Below, one piece after another: positions 8,885-16,165 of a DNA stretch of 64,000 nt. Numbering within the stretch: position 1 is the first letter of the stretch; the number at the start of each line of letters is the position of its first letter. A program made the position numbers and the translations under genes. Origin of the DNA: Ulvibacter sp. MAR_2010_11 (GTDB lineage: Bacteria; Bacteroidota; Bacteroidia; Flavobacteriales; Flavobacteriaceae); NCBI RefSeq assembly GCF_002813135.1, contig NZ_PHTY01000001.1, forward strand, positions 1,297,501-1,361,500. The letters run 5' to 3'. The notes beneath the pieces are model-generated. The model ran no database searches, was not told the DNA's origin, and saw only the letters and a program-made list of their open reading frames with translations.

Positions 8885-10399
8885 TTATAATTGCTGTGCT
8901 TTTTCAATCCCGGTACGAATATGTAATCTGCCCGGTCCTGTTGTAAGAGCTTCGGTATAGGCAGCAGCAGCTTCTTCCTTTCTATTTTTAAGCAGAAGCC
9001 AGTCTGCATACAATTCATATGTGGGTTTTTGAATGGATGGCGGACCAAAATTGTAGCTTAAAGTCTTATCCAGAGCGATGGATTCTTGAAACAGTTTTTC
9101 GGCTAAAACTACATTTTTTTGAAGATCGGCTTTCAAGGCCTGTAATTGTAATTGCCGTATTTGAGATTCCTTTAAATCGCTTTCGGTGGCTTCGTCGCGA
9201 GTTACACTTGAGCAGAGTTTCGCACTGCCTTCGGCAACCACGAAACTTTCCCGCTGATGGTCTTTATCCATCACCTCTAGAATACTATCCAGTTTTTTAA
9301 GATTTCCTTTTTTGTAATTTTTCATTCCTTCCAGAAAATGATATTGAGATCGAATCGCAATATTTAAATCGCTGATAGATACTGGGATGTTAGCTACTTC
9401 GCCCTCCCAATCGTTGGTTTCTACCAAATAGGTGCCTTTTAAAAACACCTGATGTACTCTACCTCGTTTTGAAGGACTTTGAGTAACATATTTGGTGATG
9501 GTGTCTACCATTTTTTTTGCTTCCTCCTTATTTCCTTTTTGAAGATAACCGTATTGCAGCCAGTGATAGGCATGGTATCCCCGGGCGTCGTTATTGAGAT
9601 TTTTTTCGCGCATTCGGGTAACGCTTGCATCGTATGAGTTTATATTCGAAGAAATTACTTCATCCCACATCCCCATGGCAACGTAAATGTGTGAGGGCAT
9701 GTGCAGGGCATGGCTGGCATCGGGAGCCACTTTTGCATAGGTATTGGCGGCTTCAAGCGCCAAGGAAGCATGCGAAGGATCGTCGTACGAATGAATAAGA
9801 TAATGAAGCGCACCGGGATGGTTTGGATTTTCAGCTAAAATCCCTTTCGCAATTTTTGCGCCTTTGCCGTACAATACATCGTCTCTACCATCGGGGACCG
9901 ACCCTAATAATGACAAGGCATAAAAGGCGGCCACTTCGTGATTATCGCGGTATTTTTTAGTTAAGCCTGCCATAAAATCGGAGTAAGCGACATCTCTGGC
10001 GTTTTTCTCGGTTTTGGGTTGGTATAGTATTTTTGCGGCTTCAATTAAATCCTGTTCCAGCTGAGTGATTGTTGTAAGATCTATTTTTTCAAGGTGATGT
10101 AGAGCTGAGACTGCCTCATCGTAATCTTGTTCGTTCCAAAGACTGTGATTGTAAGTCATTGATTCTCCCCAGTAGGCCATTGCCATATTGGAATCTAAGG
10201 TTTGAGCTTCCAGAAAAGCCTCACGGGCGTCGTCGTATTCGAAGGAGTGGAGTAACAGCAGCCCTTTTTCGAAGGCCGGAAGGGCTTTTTCTTTCCCTGT
10301 AATACTAATATTTACCACGCCCAGATAGCTGGTATTTTCGGCAGGTTTCTTACAACTTACTGCAAGTAAAATGATAAAAATAAATGATACATACTTCAT
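8885..10399 (-). CDS. TPR-repeat lipoprotein
   Basis: I chose the start at 10399 (MKYVSFIFIILLAVSCKK), which gives a lipoprotein signal with lipid Cys16; three more codons precede it in the longest frame. TPR motifs are visible at residues ~38-75 (ALPAFEKGLLLLHSFEYDDAREAF, then SNMAMAYWGESM) and near the C-terminus (LYADWLLLKNRKEEAAAAYTEAL). The middle has helical hairpins with an HALHMPSHIYVAMGMWDEVI motif that recurs in this family. It probably acts as a periplasmic scaffold. It heads the four-gene run that continues with an S33 hydrolase, a cupin and a DoxX-like protein. Confidence 0.8.
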   Translation of the reverse strand: MKYVSFIFIILLAVSCKKPAENTSYLGVVNISITGKEKALPAFEKGLLLLHSFEYDDAREAFLEAQTLDSNMAMAYWGESMTYNHSLWNEQDYDEAVSALHHLEKIDLTTITQLEQDLIEAAKILYQPKTEKNARDVAYSDFMAGLTKKYRDNHEVAAFYALSLLGSVPDGRDDVLYGKGAKIAKGILAENPNHPGALHYLIHSYDDPSHASLALEAANTYAKVAPDASHALHMPSHIYVAMGMWDEVISSNINSYDASVTRMREKNLNNDARGYHAYHWLQYGYLQKGNKEEAKKMVDTITKYVTQSPSKRGRVHQVFLKGTYLVETNDWEGEVANIPVSISDLNIAIRSQYHFLEGMKNYKKGNLKKLDSILEVMDKDHQRESFVVAEGSAKLCSSVTRDEATESDLKESQIRQLQLQALKADLQKNVVLAEKLFQESIALDKTLSYNFGPPSIQKPTYELYADWLLLKNRKEEAAAAYTEALTTGPGRLHIRTGIEKAQQL

Positions 10400-10507
10400 A
10401 ATAAACAATTGAATAAAAGTGAATTAGCAAGTTGCTTAAAGATAGTAATTTTTTTGGCTCGCTAATGCCAACACTCTTCCCGACCCTAAAGGGTGCCAAC
10501 GCTCGGT

Positions 10508-11923
10508 TTAAAATTGAAAATAAATGAATTGTTCTCCACTTCCCTGCGAAATTGCAATTAAGAAGAACATTATTGCCCATGTCACCCCCAAAACCCATGA
10601 CGGTATTTTTAGTGAAACTTCTTTCATAGATGTGTTTCGCATCAGCCAATGACAAATAAATAATCCGCCTATTACTAAGGTTACTTTAATAATATCGAAA
10701 GATTGTAATATTTTTTCTCCTTCAGGGTTCATAAAAAGCATGGATTGTATCATGCTCTTTGCCACCGAAAATTCACGGGCTCTAAAAAAGACCCAGGTAA
10801 AATTTACAAGGGTAAATGTGAGGAAGGCAAAAATAATTCCGGTAAAGGCATTCACTCGAATTTTAATTTTGGCTTTTAACAATCGTTCAATAACCAAATA
10901 AATTCCATGCAAAGCCCCCCAAATTACAAAAGTCCATGCCGCTCCATGCCATAAACCACCCAAAAGCATCGTAATCATTAAGGCTGAATACATTCTCACT
11001 ACTCCGTGTTTATTTCCACCTAACGGAATGTATAAATAATCCCGTAACCAAGTTGATAATGAAATATGCCAACGTCGCCACAAATCTGAAAAACCAACGG
11101 CCGCATAAGGATACCTGAAATTATCGGGTAAGATTATACCCATCATTAAGGCTATTCCAATAGCACAAGTAGAGTAACCGGCAAAATCAAAGAAAATCTG
11201 ACCGGAAAAAGCGAGTGTTCCCGTCCATGCATCCCAGATGTGAAGTGTTGATTTTGAACCAAACACTGTGTCGGCAGTATCGGACAATAGGGTGTCTGCC
11301 AACACTACTTTTTGAAATAACCCAATAGTAAGTAGAAACAATCCCCAAAGAAATTGATTGATTGTTGCTCTTTTCTCTTCGTAAAACTGTGAAATAAGGT
11401 CTTTAGCTCTTACAATAGGACCGGCAACCAATTGCGGGAAAAAGGTGACATACAAAGCGAAATCCAAAAATGTTTTGGCACGCTCGGTCCGCTTTAAATA
11501 CAAATCGATTGTGTAGGACATCGTTTGAAAAGTATAAAAGGAGATTCCCATAGGAAGTATAATATCCATGGGTTGTGCCTGATAGCCATACCCGTAGCTA
11601 TTAACGACCGAAGTAAAGTTATCCAGCATAAAATCCCGATACTTAAAGAATCCCAAAAAACCTAAGTTAACAACCATACTTAACAGTAGCCATAACTTAC
11701 GTTTTCGCTTATTCTCTTCAACTGCTAAGTTCTTTCCTGCAAACCAATCAACAAGAGTGGATATCCAAAGTAAAATAACTAAGGGAGGATTCCATAACCC
11801 ATAAAACACATAACTGGCAACAAGTAACATACGTTTTTTGTTAACCCAGTTAAACAATTTTGAATAGTATAAAGCCAGAACAATGACTAAAAATACTACG
11901 AAACTTAAGGAATTGAATAGCAT
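10508..11923 (-). CDS. MBOAT family O-acyltransferase (AlgI-like)
   Basis: This 471-residue polytopic membrane protein has the MBOAT/AlgI signatures: SFYTFQTMSYTIDLY, WRRWHISLSTWLRDYLYIPLGG, and the catalytic-type histidine in GGLWHGAAWTFVIWG. Proteins of this family carry acetyl groups across the membrane to an extracytoplasmic polysaccharide or other acceptor. The gene follows an SGNH-like partner with a 2-base gap, the usual AlgI/AlgJ or PatA/PatB arrangement. No polysaccharide biosynthesis genes are nearby, so the acceptor is unknown. Confidence 0.92.
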   Translation of the reverse strand: MLFNSLSFVVFLVIVLALYYSKLFNWVNKKRMLLVASYVFYGLWNPPLVILLWISTLVDWFAGKNLAVEENKRKRKLWLLLSMVVNLGFLGFFKYRDFMLDNFTSVVNSYGYGYQAQPMDIILPMGISFYTFQTMSYTIDLYLKRTERAKTFLDFALYVTFFPQLVAGPIVRAKDLISQFYEEKRATINQFLWGLFLLTIGLFQKVVLADTLLSDTADTVFGSKSTLHIWDAWTGTLAFSGQIFFDFAGYSTCAIGIALMMGIILPDNFRYPYAAVGFSDLWRRWHISLSTWLRDYLYIPLGGNKHGVVRMYSALMITMLLGGLWHGAAWTFVIWGALHGIYLVIERLLKAKIKIRVNAFTGIIFAFLTFTLVNFTWVFFRAREFSVAKSMIQSMLFMNPEGEKILQSFDIIKVTLVIGGLFICHWLMRNTSMKEVSLKIPSWVLGVTWAIMFFLIAISQGSGEQFIYFQF

Positions 11924-11925
11924 GA

Positions 11926-12966
11926 CTAGTTGGTTTTAGAGGTTGGAATGGCTTGATCTTTTTTCATTATTTTCACTATTTCTTTAGTAAAATATTTCGC
12001 GTCTTCGGCCGATAGATGTGACAATTCCGGACATTCCAGATCTTTAAGGTTGTCGTAGTCTTCATAATAATAACCTTTGCCTTTGGAAGCAGTAACCAAT
12101 TCGTCCCAAAAAGTGTTGCGCGGCAAAAATTGATCTTCTCCTCCCTTTAACCAACCACTGGAAGGACATCGTAGTAAAATTAAATTGCCTCCTCTTTTTA
12201 TAAACTTTTCAGCATCTTCACTGAAATATTTTGTCGTAGCTTCTTTTTCGGGGGCATTTTTATTGTTCATAATAAGAAATTTCCAGGCTTCTTTAATGCC
12301 ATTTGCAAAAGAAGTATCGGTTGCTGTTTTTTCGCTCATCAGATTATTCCTGTCTTCATCTATGTATGAAAAGCTGTTGAATGGAGGGTATTGAGGCTTC
12401 CCTGTTCTATCCTCAAGAGCTACTGAATTCAGCAAGGATTTTAAATCAATATCGTCAGACCACCCTTCCTCACTCGTGGATATAAAAACAAAATTCTTTT
12501 GAAGAGGTAAAGACAGCCAATGATTCATACGCTGCGCATAGGTTCTATCTTCGTAATAATCGACTCGAGTTTGTGCCCTTTTCCACGGACTTGCTTCAGG
12601 AAAGGTAGTAGAAAAGAAAAGGCCGGGAGTAATACCTACTACTACGGTTCCTTTAAATTCGGTATTTTCTACAATATCGTGAAAAGTGGGGATTGGAGAA
12701 CTTCCTGCACATGCCAATTGGATGGGTCGAATGCCGGTTTCCTCTTCCCATTCGTCTAACTGAATATCAAAAAGCACTCTTGAAGAGCCCAATAATATCA
12801 CATCATTTGTTGTGGCATTTTCAACTTTGGCACGTTGTACTGCCCAAAGGTTTTTATCATCATCCAGATCCGGAATTTTTCCTTGGCTTCTCCAATAGAG
12901 TTCCCAAGAACCCAAAGAAATTATACTTAAGGTTAGCGCAATGATTAAGCTTTGTTTAAGGTTCAT
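11926..12966 (-). CDS. SGNH-hydrolase-like, membrane-anchored partner of the MBOAT protein
   Basis: An N-terminal membrane anchor (residues 5-22) is followed by an SGNH-like fold: GSSR at ~61-64 supplies a candidate nucleophile serine, and a C-terminal ELSHLSAEDAKYF supplies the candidate histidine, as in AlgJ/AlgX or DHHW proteins. It is translated just before the MBOAT gene with 2 bases between them. It is inferred to transfer or remove acetyl groups in the periplasm together with the MBOAT channel. Family assignment rests on architecture and the GSSR/SHLS pair rather than strong overall similarity. Confidence 0.7.
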   Translation of the reverse strand: MNLKQSLIIALTLSIISLGSWELYWRSQGKIPDLDDDKNLWAVQRAKVENATTNDVILLGSSRVLFDIQLDEWEEETGIRPIQLACAGSSPIPTFHDIVENTEFKGTVVVGITPGLFFSTTFPEASPWKRAQTRVDYYEDRTYAQRMNHWLSLPLQKNFVFISTSEEGWSDDIDLKSLLNSVALEDRTGKPQYPPFNSFSYIDEDRNNLMSEKTATDTSFANGIKEAWKFLIMNNKNAPEKEATTKYFSEDAEKFIKRGGNLILLRCPSSGWLKGGEDQFLPRNTFWDELVTASKGKGYYYEDYDNLKDLECPELSHLSAEDAKYFTKEIVKIMKKDQAIPTSKTN

Positions 12967-13076
12967 ATTGAAAATTGGTTAGTTAGTATTATTAAAGGTA
13001 CCTGCTATCTTGTTTAGAGTTTTTCGAATCGCCTTCCTATTTTTGGATATAGAAAGGCTATCTCAAAATAAGTATC

Positions 13077-13964
13077 TTATTTTCTTCCTACATCATGAAG
13101 TTGTTTAGTATCTGCATACTGTTGGAAGCCTATTATTTTACCGTCTTTTAATGTCCATAAATGCGCTGCCTGTGCATTAAGATCCTTTCCGGTACTTGAA
13201 TTTGAACCCTTATAGCGGAGTGTAGCCAAGACTTGATTATTTTCCATATTATGAAGCACAATATCGTTTAAAGTGAAATTAGGAAATTCCTCCAATACAC
13301 GTGTAAAAACACCGCTTAAAACGGCATCCGGGCCTATGTAAGGGTTTTTGTCGGCCAGCGCATTTCCTTCGGCTTCATTCCAAACAACTTTTTCATCTAA
13401 TGCTGCTAAAACAGCAGGGACATCTCCCTTACCGAAATTGGCATATAATCCTGAAACTGCCGAAAGGTTCTCGGCATTTAGCAAAGGATCAATCCCTAAT
13501 TGAGACATAAAGGAAAGATTGTCCATAAAATCCTGTTCCTGAGTTATTCTACCATTTTTCATAACAGCTATTGTAGTTCCCTCAACATCTATTATTTTGC
13601 TTGTGGGAGGGATTCCAAAAAATTCGCCACTATGGGTTCCTTTAAATTTCCAGTGTTTTACAAGCTTATCTCCTTGTCCAAAAATATCGACAATTGAGAA
13701 GTCAGCATTGGTAAAGCCTGTAGTAAAGTTTGAGTAGTAGTCTTTAAATGCATCAATACCCACCACATTATCCGGACTCGAGATAAGTGTGATTTCAGGA
13801 TCGAAATTTGTGTCATTGATAAGCTCCAGGTTGCCATCATTAATAATTTCGTCCCAAACACTGGTATACTTAGCAATATTGTCTTCTACTTGTTTGTTAG
13901 GATTGTCACAGGCAGTCACAATTAACAGTGCTGTAACGAATAGTAATTTAATGGTTGTTTTCAT
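13077..13964 (-). CDS. Double NTF2/SnoaL-like lipoprotein
   Basis: A lipoprotein signal (LFVTALLIVTACDNP, lipid Cys19) precedes two tandem NTF2-fold, SnoaL-like domains. The first (~25-150) carries FKDYYSNFTTGFTNADFSI and KHWKFKGTHSGEFFGIPPT, typical of polyketide-cyclase/ester-cyclase relatives. The second (~155-290) carries YIGPDAVLSGVFTRVLEEFPNF and LRYKGSNSSTGK. Catalytic activity cannot be claimed; it may bind a small hydrophobic ligand outside the cytoplasm. Its ATG overlaps the stop of the small membrane ORF before it (ATGA, 13961-13964), so it looks like the last gene of the large signalling operon. The 2,319-residue kinase also starts with an NTF2-like domain. Confidence 0.8.
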   Translation of the reverse strand: MKTTIKLLFVTALLIVTACDNPNKQVEDNIAKYTSVWDEIINDGNLELINDTNFDPEITLISSPDNVVGIDAFKDYYSNFTTGFTNADFSIVDIFGQGDKLVKHWKFKGTHSGEFFGIPPTSKIIDVEGTTIAVMKNGRITQEQDFMDNLSFMSQLGIDPLLNAENLSAVSGLYANFGKGDVPAVLAALDEKVVWNEAEGNALADKNPYIGPDAVLSGVFTRVLEEFPNFTLNDIVLHNMENNQVLATLRYKGSNSSTGKDLNAQAAHLWTLKDGKIIGFQQYADTKQLHDVGRK

Positions 13965-14131
13965 ATTGTTATAGCTTTGGTTTTTATTAATTGATTGTTA
14001 TTATTTTTCTGAAGCACAATCAAAATACCAATCATCACAAGAATGATTTCGCCAATGGCGTATAGCAGGGATTTTGAAAAGTAGTTTTCAGCGATGAGTT
14101 TTTTACGGATATGACGAAAGAATTTTATCAT
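13961..14131 (-). CDS. Hidden 56-residue membrane microprotein, DUF6090 N-terminus-like
   Basis: Read on the minus strand, the apparent gap between the effector gene and the NTF2-like gene is an intact 56-codon ORF starting MIKFFRHIRKKLIAEN and continuing LLYAIGEIILVMIGILIVLQ. This matches the hallmark N-terminus of Bacteroidota DUF6090 proteins (amphipathic MIKFFRKIR, then YAIGEI and a hydrophobic helix ending in ALQ). Full DUF6090 proteins are ~230-250 residues, so this is a one-helix version or a truncated copy. The start is 2 bases after the stop of the effector gene, and the stop overlaps the next ATG. Such spacing argues that it is translated. Confidence 0.7.
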   Translation of the reverse strand: MIKFFRHIRKKLIAENYFSKSLLYAIGEIILVMIGILIVLQKNNNNQLIKTKAITI

Positions 14132-14133
14132 AA

Positions 14134-14718
14134 TCAGAACACTATCAAAATAGTATAATAAGCTGCGGTTATAAATAGGACAGCAAGTCCGAGCGCTAAT
14201 AACCTAATGGCTCTTTTTACATTTCTGAATTTCCATGCTGCAATTTTTGAAATAATAAAAATTTGCTCTCCTAATTGTCCAAAAAGTTGCTCCTCATCAA
14301 CACTAACTTTGTAAAAGGTCTGTGCAAATTCCTTGATGCTCCCGAATTTAGATGTAACATCTCCAAAAAAGAATATATTCTTGTCGTAGTTTCCTTCTAT
14401 TTTAGGAATAAAACACCGCACGCAATAGAAAATGGAAGCAGCGGTACAAAAAAACCAAGCCCCAATAAGTATATAGAGGATAAGGTCGTTGGAAGTCGCA
14501 TCGAAGACAGTGCCGATGCTTTGGAAAATGAAATTCAACAAAATACCGTAAAAAGAAAGTATAAGTCCGGCTTTGAGCTCGGATGCTTTTATAAGGCTGG
14601 CTATGTAATTTATACTTCCCCAATAATGATCAACAAGTTCTTCGGTATGTGCGTTTTTTACATAAGGCCTATGCGTCGCTTCTGGTGGGGATTCCGGGGG
14701 TAATTCTTGCTCTTCCAT
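14134..14718 (-). CDS. Pycsar-effector-like membrane protein (PycTM / DUF5706)
   Basis: This 194-residue protein has the layout of PycTM effectors. A soluble N-terminal helix holds the KASELKAG motif (44-51), which runs straight into TM1 (~51-72). TM2 is ~78-104. A soluble segment carries FFGDV (117-121), and a long helix (EQIFIISKIAAWKFRNVKR, ~151-169) leads into TM3 (~171-194). In Pycsar defence (family knowledge) such proteins respond to cyclic nucleotides and damage the inner membrane. It directly follows a nucleotide cyclase gene (25-base gap), as effector genes do in Pycsar operons. Here the cyclase has a receiver domain and purine-type residues, so cAMP is the expected ligand (inference). 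Confidence 0.72.
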   Translation of the reverse strand: MEEQELPPESPPEATHRPYVKNAHTEELVDHYWGSINYIASLIKASELKAGLILSFYGILLNFIFQSIGTVFDATSNDLILYILIGAWFFCTAASIFYCVRCFIPKIEGNYDKNIFFFGDVTSKFGSIKEFAQTFYKVSVDEEQLFGQLGEQIFIISKIAAWKFRNVKRAIRLLALGLAVLFITAAYYTILIVF

Positions 14719-14743
14719 TGTAAATTTTATTTATTTATTACTA

Positions 14744-15784
14744 TTATTCTTTCACTTCATAAATTGTAATTGAATTGGCTTTATTCTTTAAATTGATAAC
14801 GCCAACTTTTTCGCACTTAAACGATTCCTTCACTTGTTCATAGCAAGTTTCACAGATAATAATCTGATTTTCCTTTGCGGCATCCTGCAATCGCGCGGCG
14901 GTATTTACGGTATCTCCAATCACAGTGTAATCCAATCGCTTTAAACTTTGAGACCCTATATTCCCCGAAATCATTTCGCCGCTTTTAATACCAATTGACA
15001 CTTTGGGCTTAAACTGCAGCTTGTCTCCCATTGCAGGAAGCTTGTTTATTTTATTGCAAACAGCTAGAGACGCATCTATGGCACGGTCCAAATGATACTC
15101 GCCTTTAAAAACAGCCATGATGGCATCACCAATAAATTTATCGATATAGCCTTGCTGCGCCATAATTTCTTTTACCATTTCGTCAAAATAGGAATTTATC
15201 ATGGACACTACAGTATCGGGTGGAGCAGTTTCACTTATGGCGGTAAAGCCGCAAATGTCAATAAAAACAACAGTCGCTTCAATGGTTTCGTTGGCCATGA
15301 TGGTAGATTCAAATTCCTTATTACCCATAAAGTTGAGTACATTTTCATCCACATACATTTTTAAAATATTATTTTCCTTTATGGCCTGTAAGGTTGATTT
15401 TATATGTTGAGCGTGTTTTATGGTTTTTAAAACCGTGATGTTCAAATCTTCAAAATTGATGGGCTTCGTAATAAAATCGAAGGCTCCCCTGTTCATGGCA
15501 GTGCGAATGTTATCCATATCTCCGTAGGCCGAAACTATTACCGATTTAATTAACGGACTTGTTTCACTCAACTTTGTAAGTAGCGTTAGCCCGTCCATTT
15601 CGGGCATATTGATATCGCTCAAGACAATATCTATCCCCGGCTCGGCGATAATTTGTTCGAGCGCGTGCCTCCCGTTTTCCGCAAAATAGAATTCGAATTC
15701 CTTTTCCCTAATTTGTTTGCGAAATTTCTGTTTGATAAGCGTTTCTAGATCTGCTTCATCATCTACTACTAGTATCTTTGCCAT
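14744..15784 (-). CDS. Response regulator with class III adenylate/guanylate cyclase output
   Basis: Residues 1-120 are a receiver (phosphoacceptor Asp57 in LSDINMP, Lys107 in ITKP). Residues ~121-165 form a helical linker. Residues ~166-346 are a class III cyclase catalytic domain. All key residues are present: metal-binding Asp176 (FIDICGF) and Asp220 ([10 protein letters not shown]), base-selecting Lys216 and Asp285 (RLDYTVIGD), and transition-state Asn294 and Arg298 (VNTAAR). Lys plus Asp is the adenylate-cyclase combination, so cAMP is the predicted product, and the domain should act as a homodimer. Its ATG overlaps the stop of the receiver gene (TAATG). Phosphorylation by the upstream kinases is the likely control. 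Confidence 0.93.
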   Translation of the reverse strand: MAKILVVDDEADLETLIKQKFRKQIREKEFEFYFAENGRHALEQIIAEPGIDIVLSDINMPEMDGLTLLTKLSETSPLIKSVIVSAYGDMDNIRTAMNRGAFDFITKPINFEDLNITVLKTIKHAQHIKSTLQAIKENNILKMYVDENVLNFMGNKEFESTIMANETIEATVVFIDICGFTAISETAPPDTVVSMINSYFDEMVKEIMAQQGYIDKFIGDAIMAVFKGEYHLDRAIDASLAVCNKINKLPAMGDKLQFKPKVSIGIKSGEMISGNIGSQSLKRLDYTVIGDTVNTAARLQDAAKENQIIICETCYEQVKESFKCEKVGVINLKNKANSITIYEVKE

Positions 15785-16158
15785 TATTTCGTATTTATTA
15801 GTTTTTCTTTTAACATTTTAAAATCCACTGGCTTGGTTAAAAAATCATCTGCCCCCAAACGCTTGGCAGTATTGAAATTTTCGTCATCCCCATACGCGGT
15901 AATCATCATCACCACAGGCGGCGGTTTTACATAGTCTTTTTTAATCTTTTCCAACAACTCCAGGCCGCTCATGCCGGGCATGTTGATATCCGAAAGGATT
16001 AATATGGCTTCTTGCTCCATGGAATCAAGTACTTCTAATGCCTCTTCCCCTGAGAATGCAAAAACAAACGATATTTCTTCATTTCGAATTTCCTTTCGGA
16101 AGCGTTGCAGGAACAAATCCTTTACATCTTTTTCGTCGTCTACTACTAATATTTTCAT
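15784..16158 (-). CDS. Stand-alone receiver (CheY-like) response regulator
   Basis: This 124-residue protein is one receiver domain: acidic pocket DDE at 7-9, phosphoacceptor Asp57 in LSDINMPG, Thr/Ala in ITAYGD and Lys in FLTKPVD. There is no output domain. It is close in sequence to the receiver of the cyclase encoded immediately after it, sharing a RFRKEIR-like helix and LSDINMP. The two may compete for, or relay, phosphoryl groups from the same kinases. It starts 7 bases after the giant kinase gene and overlaps the cyclase gene by one base, so the three are translationally coupled. Confidence 0.93.
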   Translation of the reverse strand: MKILVVDDEKDVKDLFLQRFRKEIRNEEISFVFAFSGEEALEVLDSMEQEAILILSDINMPGMSGLELLEKIKKDYVKPPPVVMMITAYGDDENFNTAKRLGADDFLTKPVDFKMLKEKLINTK

Positions 16159-16165
16159 AGTGTCT

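Noticed and set aside
15092-15410. Plus-strand ORFs opposite the cyclase gene
   Set aside because: They are antisense shadows of a gene with intact catalytic motifs.
14744-15784. Canonical pyrimidine (cCMP/cUMP) Pycsar cyclase
   Set aside because: The base-selecting residues are Lys216 and Asp285, the adenylate pattern, and a receiver domain is fused; I call it Pycsar-like only through the effector.
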